Source: Streptomyces sp. WM6386 (GTDB lineage: Bacteria > Actinomycetota > Actinomycetes > Streptomycetales > Streptomycetaceae). From it: DNA of 64,000 nt. Below are positions 26,494 to 35,003 of the stretch, piece after piece; positions within the stretch are counted from its first letter, which is position 1, and each line of letters starts with the position of its first letter. The notes below the pieces were generated by a model. It did not search any database. It was not told where the DNA came from and saw only the letters and a program-made list of their open reading frames with translations. The stretch lies in NCBI RefSeq assembly GCF_000972385.1, contig NZ_JXTE01000031.1, positions 1 to 64,000 on the forward strand. The letters run 5' to 3'. The translations under genes and the position numbers were made by a program.

Positions 26494-26834
26494 ATTCGGG
26501 GAGACTACCGGGGCGCACTCGACCTCGAAGGGATCCAGCCCGCGCAGGTCGGAGACGATCAGATCCGGCTTGAGGATGTTGCGCTCGTCGACCATGACGC
26601 ATGGGCTGCTCACCGCGGTGTACGGCTCGGTTTCAGCGGCAGACAGCACGCTCACCAGAGCGCCCCGCACGTGGTTGTGCCACAACGCGGTCTTCCCGCG
26701 AGGCGCGATCACCCATCGACGAGTTCCCAGTCGAAGGGGACCTCCAGGTCCGTGACCTCATCGAAGGCCCAGCCGTCGATCGGCGGGAACATCCAGGTCT
26801 CCTCGGTGGCGGCTCCTCGCCCTCCTGGCCTCAT
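26494..26834 (-). pseudogene. frameshifted and truncated Uma2-family (DUF820) gene
   Basis: The first frame from ATG 26834 reads ETWMFPPIDGWAFDEVTDLE and FDWELVDG before TGA at 26709-26711. A second frame starting at 26712 continues the same protein: IAPRGKTALWHNHVRGALVS, then VMVDERNILKPDLIVSDLRG and FEVECAPVVSPN. WELVDG-(V)IAPRG and the KPDLIVSDLRG core are typical of Uma2-type putative restriction-endonuclease-fold proteins in Streptomyces. After about 26494 the catalytic C-terminal half is not recognisable. Frameshift plus truncation imply a dead gene. Confidence 0.72.
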
Positions 26835-26985
26835 GGACGCAAGTCTGGACGCCGGCACATGGCGTGATCGTCCGCACGAAGACACCGTCACCCGAACCGG
26901 CGACCGCCCGCCATCGACAGCCAACCCTCGCGCGCCACCCGTTTACAGCCGCCCCCGTTCGCGCTAACTTCCGCAACAGGCGGGG

Positions 26986-26999
26986 TGGGAGCGCTCCCA
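26986..26999. promoter_or_regulatory. CebR operator upstream of the LPMO gene
   Basis: TGGGAGCGCTCCCA is a perfect 14-base palindrome identical to the established CebR site of Streptomyces cellulose/cello-oligosaccharide genes. It lies 100-113 bases before the LPMO start, which implies induction by cellobiose or cellotriose. Confidence 0.88.
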
Positions 27000-27098
27000 C
27001 ACGGCGGACCGGAACCTGCCCCAAGGAATCCCCCCACCCCGCTCATCCGCACACACGCATCCGCACGGCCCGTACCTCAAGGAACGGACTGGACTGTC

Positions 27099-28187
27099 AT
27101 GATCATGACAAAGTCAGCGGCGTCCCCAGGTCGCCGATTAACTCTCCCCACCCGCGCCAGAGCCCTCTTCCTCGTCCTGGTCTCCCTGCTCGCCACGATC
27201 CCGGCCGTCACGCTGGTGATGTCGACCGGCGGCGAGGCGGAGGCCCACGGCACCCCGATGAAGCCCGCCAGCCGCACCTTCCTGTGCTGGCAGGACGGAC
27301 TGACCGACACCGGGGAGATCAAACCGATCAACCCGGCCTGCAAGAACGCACAGGCGGTCAGCGGCACCACGCCGTTCTACAACTGGTTCTCCGTACTGCG
27401 CTCGGACGGCGCGGGACGCACCCGTGGCTTCGTGCCGGACGGCGAACTGTGCAGCGGCGGCAACACCAACTTCACCGGCTTCAACGCCGCCCGCAGCGAC
27501 TGGCCGTTGACCCATCTCACCTCGGGCGCGACCGTCGACTTCTCCTACAACGCCTGGGCCGCGCACCCGGGTTGGTTCTACGTCTACGTCACCAAGGACG
27601 GCTTCGACGCGACCAAGACCCTCACCTGGAACGACATGGAGGCCCAGCCCTTCCTCTCCGTCGACCACCCGCCGCTCAACGGCAGCCCGGGCACGGTCGA
27701 GGCCAACTACTCATGGTCCGGGCAGCTTCCGGCGAACAAGTCGGGCCGCCACATCATCTACATGGTCTGGCAGCGCTCGGACAGCGCGGAGACCTTCTAC
27801 TCCTGTTCCGACGTCGTCTTCGACGGCGGCAACGGCGAGGTCACCGGCATCCACGAGCCGGGCAACCCGAGCGAACCCGTGCCGGGCACCTGCACCGCGA
27901 CCCGTAGGACGACCGGCAGTTGGAGCGGCGGCTACCAGTCCGAGGTGACGGTCACCAACTCCGGCGACGTTCCGATGCTGGGCTGGATGGTCGACTGGAC
28001 GCTGCCGGGCGGCCAGAAGGTGAACAGCCTCTGGAACGGCAACGCGACGTACAACGGCCAGGCCGTGATGGTCCACAACGCCGACTGGAACGGTTCCCTC
28101 GCTCCAGGCGCGAGCGCCACGTTCGGCTACGTCGTCCAGGGCGACGGCGGAGATACGGCAACGACCCTTCCCTGTCGGGTGGGTTGA
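27099..28187 (+). CDS. AA10 lytic polysaccharide monooxygenase with C-terminal CBM2
   Basis: The 362-residue secreted copper enzyme has a signal peptide ending GGEAEA, leaving His50 (HGTPMKPASRTFLCW) as mature residue 1. The copper brace is His50 and His156 (NAWAAHPGWF), with Phe233 (SAETFYSCSDVVFDGGNG) at the axial position. This resembles Streptomyces cellulose-oxidising CelS2-type enzymes. After a short linker (HEPGNPSEPVPGT) a family 2 carbohydrate-binding module fills residues 265-362 with terminal Cys pair. It oxidatively cleaves crystalline cellulose outside the cell. A CebR box upstream fits this. The start is taken as ATG 27099; ATG 27105 is also possible. Confidence 0.94.
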   Translation: MIMTKSAASPGRRLTLPTRARALFLVLVSLLATIPAVTLVMSTGGEAEAHGTPMKPASRTFLCWQDGLTDTGEIKPINPACKNAQAVSGTTPFYNWFSVLRSDGAGRTRGFVPDGELCSGGNTNFTGFNAARSDWPLTHLTSGATVDFSYNAWAAHPGWFYVYVTKDGFDATKTLTWNDMEAQPFLSVDHPPLNGSPGTVEANYSWSGQLPANKSGRHIIYMVWQRSDSAETFYSCSDVVFDGGNGEVTGIHEPGNPSEPVPGTCTATRRTTGSWSGGYQSEVTVTNSGDVPMLGWMVDWTLPGGQKVNSLWNGNATYNGQAVMVHNADWNGSLAPGASATFGYVVQGDGGDTATTLPCRVG

Positions 28188-28331
28188 GCCGCAGCGGACC
28201 CGGTGGGCATGAGCCGCTGCCCGCCGGGCCCGCGCACCGGCCCATTCCCTGGGGGGAATTGTCGGTCTCCGCGGCACAGCGCAGGATCTGGTCCCGAAGC
28301 GACCCGCGCGACTGCCGGCAAGGAGACGCAC

Positions 28332-28754
28332 ATGACCGAGATCGATCCGCAGGATCTGGCCCGCGACTACATCGCCCAGTGGAACGTCCCGGACGCCGCC
28401 GAACGCCGCGCGGCCATCGAGCGGCTGTGGGCCGAGGACGGCACGCACATCCTGCAACCACCCGTGGAGATCCGGGAGATCGCGGCGGGCCTCGGCTTCG
28501 GCCGCACCACCCTGGAGGCCCAGGGGTACGACGCCATCGAGACCCGGGTGACGCGCAGCTACCAGGAGTTCGTCGAGCAGAAGGGGTACACCTTCCGGTC
28601 CCGCGCCGACGCGGTACGGCTGCGCGGACTGGTCAAGTTCGGCTGGGAGGCGGTGTCCACCGAGACCGGCGACGTGCTGGGCGGGGGCCTGGAGGTCCTC
28701 GTACTCGACGACGACGGCCGGATCAAGGCCGACTACATGTTCCCCGGAGCCTGA
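28332..28754 (+). CDS. SnoaL/NTF2-like protein
   Basis: The 140-residue product has the small cone-fold pattern of SnoaL-like proteins: an N-terminal helix pair (DLARDYIAQWNVPDAAERRAAIERLWAEDGTH), then beta strands (LVKFGWEAVSTETGDVLGGGLEVLVLDDDGRIKADYMF). Members include isomerases and ligand-binding proteins; substrate unknown. AAGGAGA precedes ATG 28332. Its last 22 bases overlap the convergent XRE gene. Confidence 0.78.
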   Translation: MTEIDPQDLARDYIAQWNVPDAAERRAAIERLWAEDGTHILQPPVEIREIAAGLGFGRTTLEAQGYDAIETRVTRSYQEFVEQKGYTFRSRADAVRLRGLVKFGWEAVSTETGDVLGGGLEVLVLDDDGRIKADYMFPGA

Positions 28755-29488
28755 CCCGCGGCCGCAGCGAGTGCGTCCGCCGTCGCCGGGTCGGCCGGCA
28801 GGAACGCCTCCAGCTTCAGCTCCGCCAGTGTCACATCGACGGCGGTGGCGAAGGTGGTCACCGTCGTCATCAGGTGCAGCTCACCGTACGAGGACCGCAG
28901 ACGCAGCGGCACCGCGAACCCCAAAAGACCGGCGGACGCGTCCAGTTCGGGGACGTACGCGGTCAGCTCGGCCCGCAGCTCAGGCTGGTGGTCGAGGCGT
29001 ACGAGGATGTGGCGGGCCCACTCCGCGAGGTTGAGGATGCGGGGCGCCACGCCGTCGGGATGCAGCGCGAGGCGGTACACGTTGCGGCCCGGCCCCACCA
29101 GCTCGGCGGCCGCCCCCTCGGTGATCACGTCGAACGCGCCGTTCGCGGCGATCAGCCCACCGCCGCCGTCCACCACCAGCGCCGGATACGGCAGATGCCC
29201 GCGCAGGATGTGGTCGATCGCCGTACGCGCCGGCGCGAGCACCGGGTCGTCGAGGGAGCTCTCCGGGTAGACGGGTGCGTAACCGGCGGCCAGGAGCAGT
29301 TCGTTGCGCTCCCTGAGCGGCAGTTCCAGCGACTCGGCCAGACGTACGACCATCTTCCGCCCGGGCACGGACCGGCCGGACTCGATGAAGCTGAGATGCC
29401 GCTGGGTGGTGCCCGCCCGCAGTGCCAGGTCGAGCTGGCTCAGATGACGGTGGGTACGGCGTTCACGAAGCGCACTGGGGAAGTCCAC
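28733..29488 (-). CDS. XRE-family regulator with MmyB-like ligand domain
   Basis: The 251-residue protein has an N-terminal helix-turn-helix (RRTHRHLSQLDLALRAGTTQRHLSFIESGRSVPGR, about residues 10-45) and a C-terminal MmyB-like, PAS-type domain (YPALVVDGGGGLIAANGAFDVIT; NVYRLALHPDGVAPRILNLAEWARHIL). It is divergent from the methyltransferase at 29580, which it may control. GTG 29488 is chosen because the helix-turn-helix follows directly; no clear ribosome site is seen, so the transcript may be leaderless. Confidence 0.85.
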   Translation of the reverse strand: MDFPSALRERRTHRHLSQLDLALRAGTTQRHLSFIESGRSVPGRKMVVRLAESLELPLRERNELLLAAGYAPVYPESSLDDPVLAPARTAIDHILRGHLPYPALVVDGGGGLIAANGAFDVITEGAAAELVGPGRNVYRLALHPDGVAPRILNLAEWARHILVRLDHQPELRAELTAYVPELDASAGLLGFAVPLRLRSSYGELHLMTTVTTFATAVDVTLAELKLEAFLPADPATADALAAAAGQAPGNM

Positions 29489-29579
29489 GGGCCTGTTGTA
29501 ACGGGGAGAGCGGGTCGCGGGCCACTCCTCGCGGGGAATCGCGGGGAATCGCGGGGGCCGCGCGCGGGGGATCCCGGGA

Positions 29580-30335
29580 ATGATGGCCGGCATGGCGACC
29601 TACGACACGCTCGGCGCGACCTACGCCCGTACCCGGCGCCCCGATCCGCGGATCGCCGCGCAGATCCACGCCGCCCTCGGGAACGTCACGGACGTGATCA
29701 ACGTGGGAGCGGGCACCGGGTCCTACGAACCCGCGCGGACCGTGCTCGCGGTCGAGCCCAGCAAGGTCATGCTTGCCCAGCGCCCACCGGGATCCGCGCC
29801 CGCCGTGCAGGCGGTCGCCGAGCATCTGCCCGTCCGGGACGACGCCGCCGACGCGGTGATGGCACTGCTCACGATCCACCACTGGACCGACCCGGCGGCC
29901 GGAATCGCGGAGCTGCGCCGGGTCGCCCGCCGCCGTGTCGTCGTGCTGACCTGGGACCAGCGGGTGTTCCGCGAGCGGTTCTGGCTGGTGAGGGAGTATC
30001 TGCCGGAGGCGGCCGCGTTCGACGACGATCGCGCCGTCCCGACCGATCGGCTGGCGGAACTCCTCGGCGGGGCCCGTGTGGAACCGGTCCCTGTCCCCCA
30101 CGACTGCACGGACGGCTTCGCCGCCGCGTACTGGCGCCGCCCCCACGCCTACCTCGAAGCCCAGGTGCGCGCGGGCGTCTCCCTGCTGTCCCAGCCCGGC
30201 GAGGACGCCCTCGCGCCCGGCCTGGCCCGCCTCGCGGACGACCTGGCCACCGGCCGCTGGCGCACCCGCCACGCCGACCTTCTGACGCGCGACTCCTTCG
30301 ACGTGGGCTACCGGCTGTTGGTGGCCGACCGCTGA
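29580..30335 (+). CDS. class I SAM-dependent methyltransferase
   Basis: The 251-residue protein has the SAM-binding motif I (VINVGAGTGSYE, about residues 39-50), acidic VEPSKVML, and the post-motif DAADAVMALLTIHHWTDPAAGIAELRRVARR, as in ubiE-like enzymes. The substrate is unknown. The start is ATG 29580 or ATG 29592 (MATYDTLGATYARTR). It is divergent from an MmyB-type regulator, a pairing often seen when the regulator controls the enzyme. Confidence 0.85.
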   Translation: MMAGMATYDTLGATYARTRRPDPRIAAQIHAALGNVTDVINVGAGTGSYEPARTVLAVEPSKVMLAQRPPGSAPAVQAVAEHLPVRDDAADAVMALLTIHHWTDPAAGIAELRRVARRRVVVLTWDQRVFRERFWLVREYLPEAAAFDDDRAVPTDRLAELLGGARVEPVPVPHDCTDGFAAAYWRRPHAYLEAQVRAGVSLLSQPGEDALAPGLARLADDLATGRWRTRHADLLTRDSFDVGYRLLVADR

Positions 30336-30342
30336 CCCCGGC

Positions 30343-30933
30343 TCACACCGGATACGCCCCCTGGAACCCCAATCGTGCGTCCGCCCCCTCACCCACGGAT
30401 GTCAGCAGGTCGTCGAGGTCCAGGAACTCCTCCCACACCGTCCGCCCACTCACCGCGGTCAGCTCCCTGACGACCAGGTCCTCCAGCTCCGGCACCCGCT
30501 TGTTCTTCCAGATCTTGTCGGCGAGGCTCACCAGCAGATCCTCGATGCAGAGGTCCGCCACGGTCCAGGTGGCGTGGGTGGCGGCGAAGCGGGCCAGGTG
30601 GGGGGCTATGCCGTGGGCGAGGAGCAGCTCGCGGCCGGCGTCCTCGTGGGCCGAGCCCGGGCCGGAGAGTTCGGCGGTGTGGGCCGTCTTGCCGATGTCG
30701 TGCGTGGCCGCGCCGAACAGCACGGCGTCGCGGTCGAGCGGGAGCGCCGGGTGCCGTTGCGACACCCACTCGACGAGCTCGTGCGCCACGTCGTGCACGG
30801 CTCGCAGATGGGCGGCCAGGCGCGGCGGCGCGTCGAGTTCCCGCAGCAGCTCCGCCGCCGGGTCCGGCAGCGGACGCAGCGGCGGGTCGCCAGGGTCCTG
30901 GAGGGCGCGAAGGAGGAGATCGGTGCGAGCCAC
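30343..30933 (-). CDS. HD-domain phosphohydrolase-like protein
   Basis: The 196-residue protein has the HD metal site: an early HDVAHEL (His51), the paired His78-Asp79 in THDIGKTAHTAEL, later His97/Asp99 and SLADKIWKNKR. Such proteins hydrolyse nucleotides or other phosphoesters. GTG 30933 gives the shortest start consistent with the domain; the upstream reading runs into repetitive non-coding sequence. It is convergent with the methyltransferase, seven bases apart. Confidence 0.8.
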   Translation of the reverse strand: MARTDLLLRALQDPGDPPLRPLPDPAAELLRELDAPPRLAAHLRAVHDVAHELVEWVSQRHPALPLDRDAVLFGAATHDIGKTAHTAELSGPGSAHEDAGRELLLAHGIAPHLARFAATHATWTVADLCIEDLLVSLADKIWKNKRVPELEDLVVRELTAVSGRTVWEEFLDLDDLLTSVGEGADARLGFQGAYPV

Positions 30934-31119
30934 GCGGACAGGGTAGGCGCGGAGGCCTGCTTCCGGTGCCCGAGTCGCAGCCGTAGGTGGCCTGTGCGGA
31001 CCCGGTGGGTTCCCCCACCGGGTCCGCGGGCCGGGCAGGCGAACGGGGGGAGTCCCTGCCCGGGTGTCGGTTGGTCTGTGGCGACGCCGTGGCGCGCGAT
31101 GGTGCGCCGGTGCGCGTCC

Positions 31120-31131
31120 GACAACGTTGTC
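31120..31131. promoter_or_regulatory. palindrome GACAACGTTGTC upstream of the first GH92 gene
   Basis: A perfect 12-base palindrome with central CG, typical for LacI-family operators. It lies 85-96 bases before the GH92 start. The identical sequence occurs at 49869-49880 before the second GH92 gene. Confidence 0.75.
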
Positions 31132-31132
31132 T

Positions 31133-31148
31133 AGTGGTCTAAACCTCA
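31133..31148. promoter_or_regulatory. DasR-like element (dre) upstream of GH92
   Basis: AGTGGTCTAAACCTCA matches the DasR consensus AGTGGTCTAGACCACT at 13 of 16 positions by hand count. It follows the palindrome at 31120-31131 by one base. DasR represses GlcNAc and chitin genes in Streptomyces, so this would tie the mannosidase to GlcNAc supply. Confidence 0.5.
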
Positions 31149-31215
31149 CTCTACCGCGTCAACGGAAGTCGAAGTCAAGCGAGTTGGAGTTGCCCCGACC
31201 GGGTGATGCCTCCGC

Positions 31216-34200
31216 GTGGCTGAACCCCCGCCCACCTGCCCCGTGGTACGGCTGGCGCACGTGATGTCCCTGATCCTCGCCGCCGCCCTCACACTCGCCG
31301 GCGTCACCTCCACCGCCCCCACCGCGCCGCCCGAACTCGTCGACGACCCCACGCCGTACGTCGACCCGCTCATCGGCACCAGCAACGGCGGCAACGTCTT
31401 CCCCGGCGCCGTCACCCCCTTCGGCATGCTCTCCTGGAGTCCCGAGAACACCCGGGGTGACGCCACGCGTACCGCGGCGCCCGGCGGCTACCACCACGAC
31501 GCCACCCGCATCCGGGGCTTCAGCCTCACCCACATGTCCGGCACGGGCTGTGCGGGCGGCAGCGGCGACATCCCGTTCTTCCCGTACGCCGGTGAGGTCA
31601 CCACCTCGCCCGCGAGCGACACCGTGGACGCGGTGTACGCCGCCGACTTCGGCCACGCCGACGAGACCGCCGAGCCCGGCCACTACGAGGTCGCTCTCGC
31701 GTCCGGTGTCACGGCCGACCTGACCGCCACCACCCGCACCGGCTCGGCCCGCTTCACCTACCCGGACGACAAGCCGGCCTCGTTGCTGATCCGTACGGCG
31801 AACTCCGAGGTGGGCTCGACCGATTCGCGGATCGAGATCGACCCGGCCGGCCGCACGGTCTCCGGGTCCGTCACCTCGGGGAACTTCTGCGGTCACCTCG
31901 ACCCCGAAGGCCGACGCGCCTACTACACCCTCCACTTCACCGCCCACTTCGACCGCGCCTTCAAGTCGACGGGCACTTGGGAGGACGACCACCTCGCTCC
32001 CGGGTCCCGGAAGGCGTCCGGCGGCACCGGCGGTTTCGCGAACGAGGGACGGCCCGTCGCGGGCAAGGGAGCGGGCGGCTACGTCGAGTTCGCACCCGGC
32101 GCCGGACCGGTGAACGTCAAGGTCGGCATCTCCTACGTCAGCCGCGAGGGCGCCGAGGCGAATCTGGCGGCGGAGAACCCCTCGTACCGCACCTTCGACG
32201 ACGTACGGAAGGCCGCCCGCGGTGCCTGGCGCGACCGGCTGGACGCGATCCGGGTCGGCGGTGGCACGGACGCCGAGCGCACCACCTTCTACACCGCGCT
32301 CTACCACTCCCTCCTCCACCCGAACGTCATCAGTGACGTCGACGGCCGGTACCGAGGCGCCGACGGCGAGGTGCACACCACCTCCCGCGGAGCCCAGTAC
32401 GGCACCTTCTCCGGCTGGGACGTCTACCGCGACCAGGTGCAGCTGCTCACCCTGCTGGAGCCGGACACCGGCTCCGACATCGCCCGGTCCCTGTACGAAC
32501 TGGCCGAGCAGAACGGCGGCATCTGGGACCGCTGGCTGCACGGCGCGAGCGGCACCCATGTCATGAACGGGGACCCGTCACCCATCGCCCTGGCCGGTAT
32601 CCACGCCTTCGGCGGCACGGGCTTCGATGTGCGCGGTGCGCTCGCCTCGCTGGTGAAGGCGGCGACCGTGCCGACCGGGAAGGACCTGTCGTCCGCCGGG
32701 CGGCCGGTGCTGTCCGTCGGCCAACGCCCCTCCCTGGACACGTACATGAAGCACCACTACATGCCGTCCGTCTCCAACGCCTGGGGCGGGGCGGCCGAGA
32801 CGCTGGAGATGTCCGGCGCCGACTTCGCGCTCTCCCAACTGGCCGCCGCGGCGGGGGAGAAGGACGTGGCGGCCGACTTCGCCGGGCGTTCCCAGTGGTG
32901 GCAGAACAACTTCAACCTGGCGGCCGATCCGGGCGGCGGCTACATCGCCGACCGCAACGCCGACGGCAGCTGGGTCACCGGCTTCACCCCGGCCACAGGC
33001 AAGGGATTCGTCGAGGGTACGGCGGCGCAGTACACATGGATGGTCCAGCACAACCCGGCCGGGCTCTTCGCCGCGATGGGCGGCCGGGGCGAGGCGGTGG
33101 CGCGGCTCGACGGCTTCTTCCGTGACGAGGACGGCGGTTGGGCCCTGACCGGCAGCGGCGGGGAGAAGTCCGAGCTGGACAACGAGCCGTCGATCAACGT
33201 CCCCTACCTGTATGCCTACGCGGGCGCCCCGTACAAGACGCAGGAGACCGTCCGCGCCGCGATGCGGCAGCTCTGGTCGACGCAGCCGGGTGGCATCCCC
33301 GGAAACGACGACCTCGGCGCGATGTCGTCCTGGTACGTCTTCTCGGCGCTCGGCATGTATCCGCAGGTCCCCTCGCGGGCTGAACTCGTCCTCGCCTCAC
33401 CGCTGTTCCCGCGGATCGAGATCGACCGCCCGGGCGGCGACGACATCACCGTCGGCGCGAAGGGCGCCGCCGCCGACTCGCCGTACATCCACTCCCTGAA
33501 GGTCAACGGCCGCGCGAGCGACCGCCCTTGGCTCCCAGCCGCCTTCGTGCGGGACGGCGGCCGGCTGGACTACACGCTCTCCGGCACCCCGGACCGGGCC
33601 TGGGGCACCGCCTCCGAGGACGCCCCGCCGTCCTTCCGCGAGGGCGAGCAGCCGTACCGGATCGGTGTCGGCCCGACCACGGCGACGCTCGCCCCGGGCG
33701 GCAGCACGACGATCGGCATCAAAGCCCTGCCGATGAGCGGGGGCGAGGCGCGTTTCCGGGTGGAGACACCCGAGGGCATCACCGCGACTCCCGCCGAGGG
33801 CAGGGTCGTCGAGGGGACACGGGAGATCGTGCTGACGGCCGGCAAGGGCATCGAGCAGGGCTTCTACGACGTGAAGGTCGCCGTGACCTCCTACGTCCAA
33901 CCCGTGGCCCTGACCGTCGCCGCACCCGGCACCCTCCTCGCCGCCTACAACGGCACCGGCGTCTCGGACGACTCCGGCGACCACACCGAGGCCGACTTCG
34001 ACGGCGGCGGCTGGAGCTACTCCCGTCAGGCGCTGGCCGCGGCGGGGCTGACGCCTGGTGCGCGGGGCACGGTCGGCGCTCTGGCCTTCACCTGGCCGGA
34101 CTCGCCGGGCGGGCGGCCGGACAATGCCTGGGCCGCGGGGCAGACCCTGCAACTGGACGAGCCGGTGAGCCAGTTGTCCCTCATCGGCAGCGCGGTCTTC

Positions 34201-34488
34201 GGCAACCGGCAGTCCAAGGCCACCGTCACCTACACCGACGGCACCACCGACACGACCGACGTCTCCTTCACCGACTGGACGCGGGGCGGGGGCGGCGGCA
34301 GCGTCCGGTACGGCAACGAGGTCGTCGCCGCGGCCGCGTACCGGAACATCGCGGGAGCCGGAAGGGATCCGGTCGCGACGTACGTCTTCGCCACCGAGCC
34401 GTTCACCGCGCCCGAGGGGAAGCGCATCGCGAGCGTACGGCTGCCGGACGATGCGCGGCTGCACGTGTTCACCCTCGCCGTCGGCTGA
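31216..34488 (+). CDS. secreted GH92 alpha-mannosidase with C-terminal accessory domains
   Basis: The 1,090-residue protein has an N-terminal hydrophobic signal region (MSLILAAALTLAG, residues 17-29), a GH92 N-domain (DPLIGTSNGGNVFPGAVTPF), the (alpha/alpha)6 catalytic domain with DNEPSINVPYLYAY (Glu657) and IPGNDDLGAMSSWYVFSALG (Asp698/Asp699), then a NEW3-like segment (about 815-900) and a last beta-sandwich module (about 910-1090, YNGTGVSDDSGDHTEADFDG). GH92 enzymes are calcium-dependent exo-alpha-mannosidases acting on N-glycans or fungal mannan. GTG 31216 is the longest start; no ribosome site is visible, and the start may be near 31261-31264. The promoter has the GACAACGTTGTC palindrome and a DasR-like site. 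Confidence 0.9.
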   Translation: MAEPPPTCPVVRLAHVMSLILAAALTLAGVTSTAPTAPPELVDDPTPYVDPLIGTSNGGNVFPGAVTPFGMLSWSPENTRGDATRTAAPGGYHHDATRIRGFSLTHMSGTGCAGGSGDIPFFPYAGEVTTSPASDTVDAVYAADFGHADETAEPGHYEVALASGVTADLTATTRTGSARFTYPDDKPASLLIRTANSEVGSTDSRIEIDPAGRTVSGSVTSGNFCGHLDPEGRRAYYTLHFTAHFDRAFKSTGTWEDDHLAPGSRKASGGTGGFANEGRPVAGKGAGGYVEFAPGAGPVNVKVGISYVSREGAEANLAAENPSYRTFDDVRKAARGAWRDRLDAIRVGGGTDAERTTFYTALYHSLLHPNVISDVDGRYRGADGEVHTTSRGAQYGTFSGWDVYRDQVQLLTLLEPDTGSDIARSLYELAEQNGGIWDRWLHGASGTHVMNGDPSPIALAGIHAFGGTGFDVRGALASLVKAATVPTGKDLSSAGRPVLSVGQRPSLDTYMKHHYMPSVSNAWGGAAETLEMSGADFALSQLAAAAGEKDVAADFAGRSQWWQNNFNLAADPGGGYIADRNADGSWVTGFTPATGKGFVEGTAAQYTWMVQHNPAGLFAAMGGRGEAVARLDGFFRDEDGGWALTGSGGEKSELDNEPSINVPYLYAYAGAPYKTQETVRAAMRQLWSTQPGGIPGNDDLGAMSSWYVFSALGMYPQVPSRAELVLASPLFPRIEIDRPGGDDITVGAKGAAADSPYIHSLKVNGRASDRPWLPAAFVRDGGRLDYTLSGTPDRAWGTASEDAPPSFREGEQPYRIGVGPTTATLAPGGSTTIGIKALPMSGGEARFRVETPEGITATPAEGRVVEGTREIVLTAGKGIEQGFYDVKVAVTSYVQPVALTVAAPGTLLAAYNGTGVSDDSGDHTEADFDGGGWSYSRQALAAAGLTPGARGTVGALAFTWPDSPGGRPDNAWAAGQTLQLDEPVSQLSLIGSAVFGNRQSKATVTYTDGTTDTTDVSFTDWTRGGGGGSVRYGNEVVAAAAYRNIAGAGRDPVATYVFATEPFTAPEGKRIASVRLPDDARLHVFTLAVG

Positions 34489-34489
34489 C

Positions 34490-34975
34490 CTACGGGCCGG
34501 CGCGGGAGACGAGTTCGAAGGTGAGGGGCTCGGAGGAGTTCGGATCGATGACGAATCCTTGGCCCTCCTCCTCGGCCCACGTCCCGTCCGGCTGATCGAC
34601 GTGGGCCACGACCAGCGTGGTGCGCGGCCGGGGGAGCCGTCCCCGGTCCGCCGGCGGGTCGTGGCTCTGGATGTCGAGGACCCGGACCAGGGTCTCGGGC
34701 ACGCCGACGAGGCAGGTGTCCCCGGCCGACAGTTGCCAGGGCTTCGGCTCCGTGTGGAACACGCCCTGCCACCACTCGAGGGAGTCCGGGTCGGTCGGCA
34801 TGGCCATCTGGCCGTCCCACCGGTACCGCGAGTCCGGGTCGATCCCGGCCCACGGCCAGACGAGGAAGGCATGACCGCCCGCGACCCTGGCCACCTTCGC
34901 GGGGGTCCACGGGCAGGTCACGCGCAGAATGTCGCCCACGCGGTGCCCGGGGCCTGCGGTCACTGTCTTCTTCAC
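34490..34975 (-). CDS. hypothetical protein
   Basis: The 161-residue product has no signal peptide or membrane segment. It is rich in Trp and Pro, with segments AGGHAFLVWPWAGIDPDSRY, DTCLVGVPETLVRVLDIQSH and TTLVVAHVDQPDGTWAEEEG that suggest a small beta-barrel. No family recognised. Codon usage is typical of the genome, which supports it as real. It is convergent with the GH92 gene, one base apart. GTG 34975 has only a weak ribosome site. Confidence 0.65.
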   Translation of the reverse strand: MKKTVTAGPGHRVGDILRVTCPWTPAKVARVAGGHAFLVWPWAGIDPDSRYRWDGQMAMPTDPDSLEWWQGVFHTEPKPWQLSAGDTCLVGVPETLVRVLDIQSHDPPADRGRLPRPRTTLVVAHVDQPDGTWAEEEGQGFVIDPNSSEPLTFELVSRAGP

Positions 34976-35003
34976 CCGCGCATCGTAGGGGGTCAGCCCT
35001 CCG

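Noticed and set aside
26188..26712. Intact 174-codon gene on the minus strand
   Set aside because: Its first 73 codons continue the Uma2 protein broken at 26711, and the rest has no similarity to the family; better explained as a pseudogene.
28733..29488. Antitoxin-type regulator paired with the SnoaL-like gene
   Set aside because: The genes are convergent with a 22-base overlap and no shared promoter; the divergent methyltransferase is the more natural partner.
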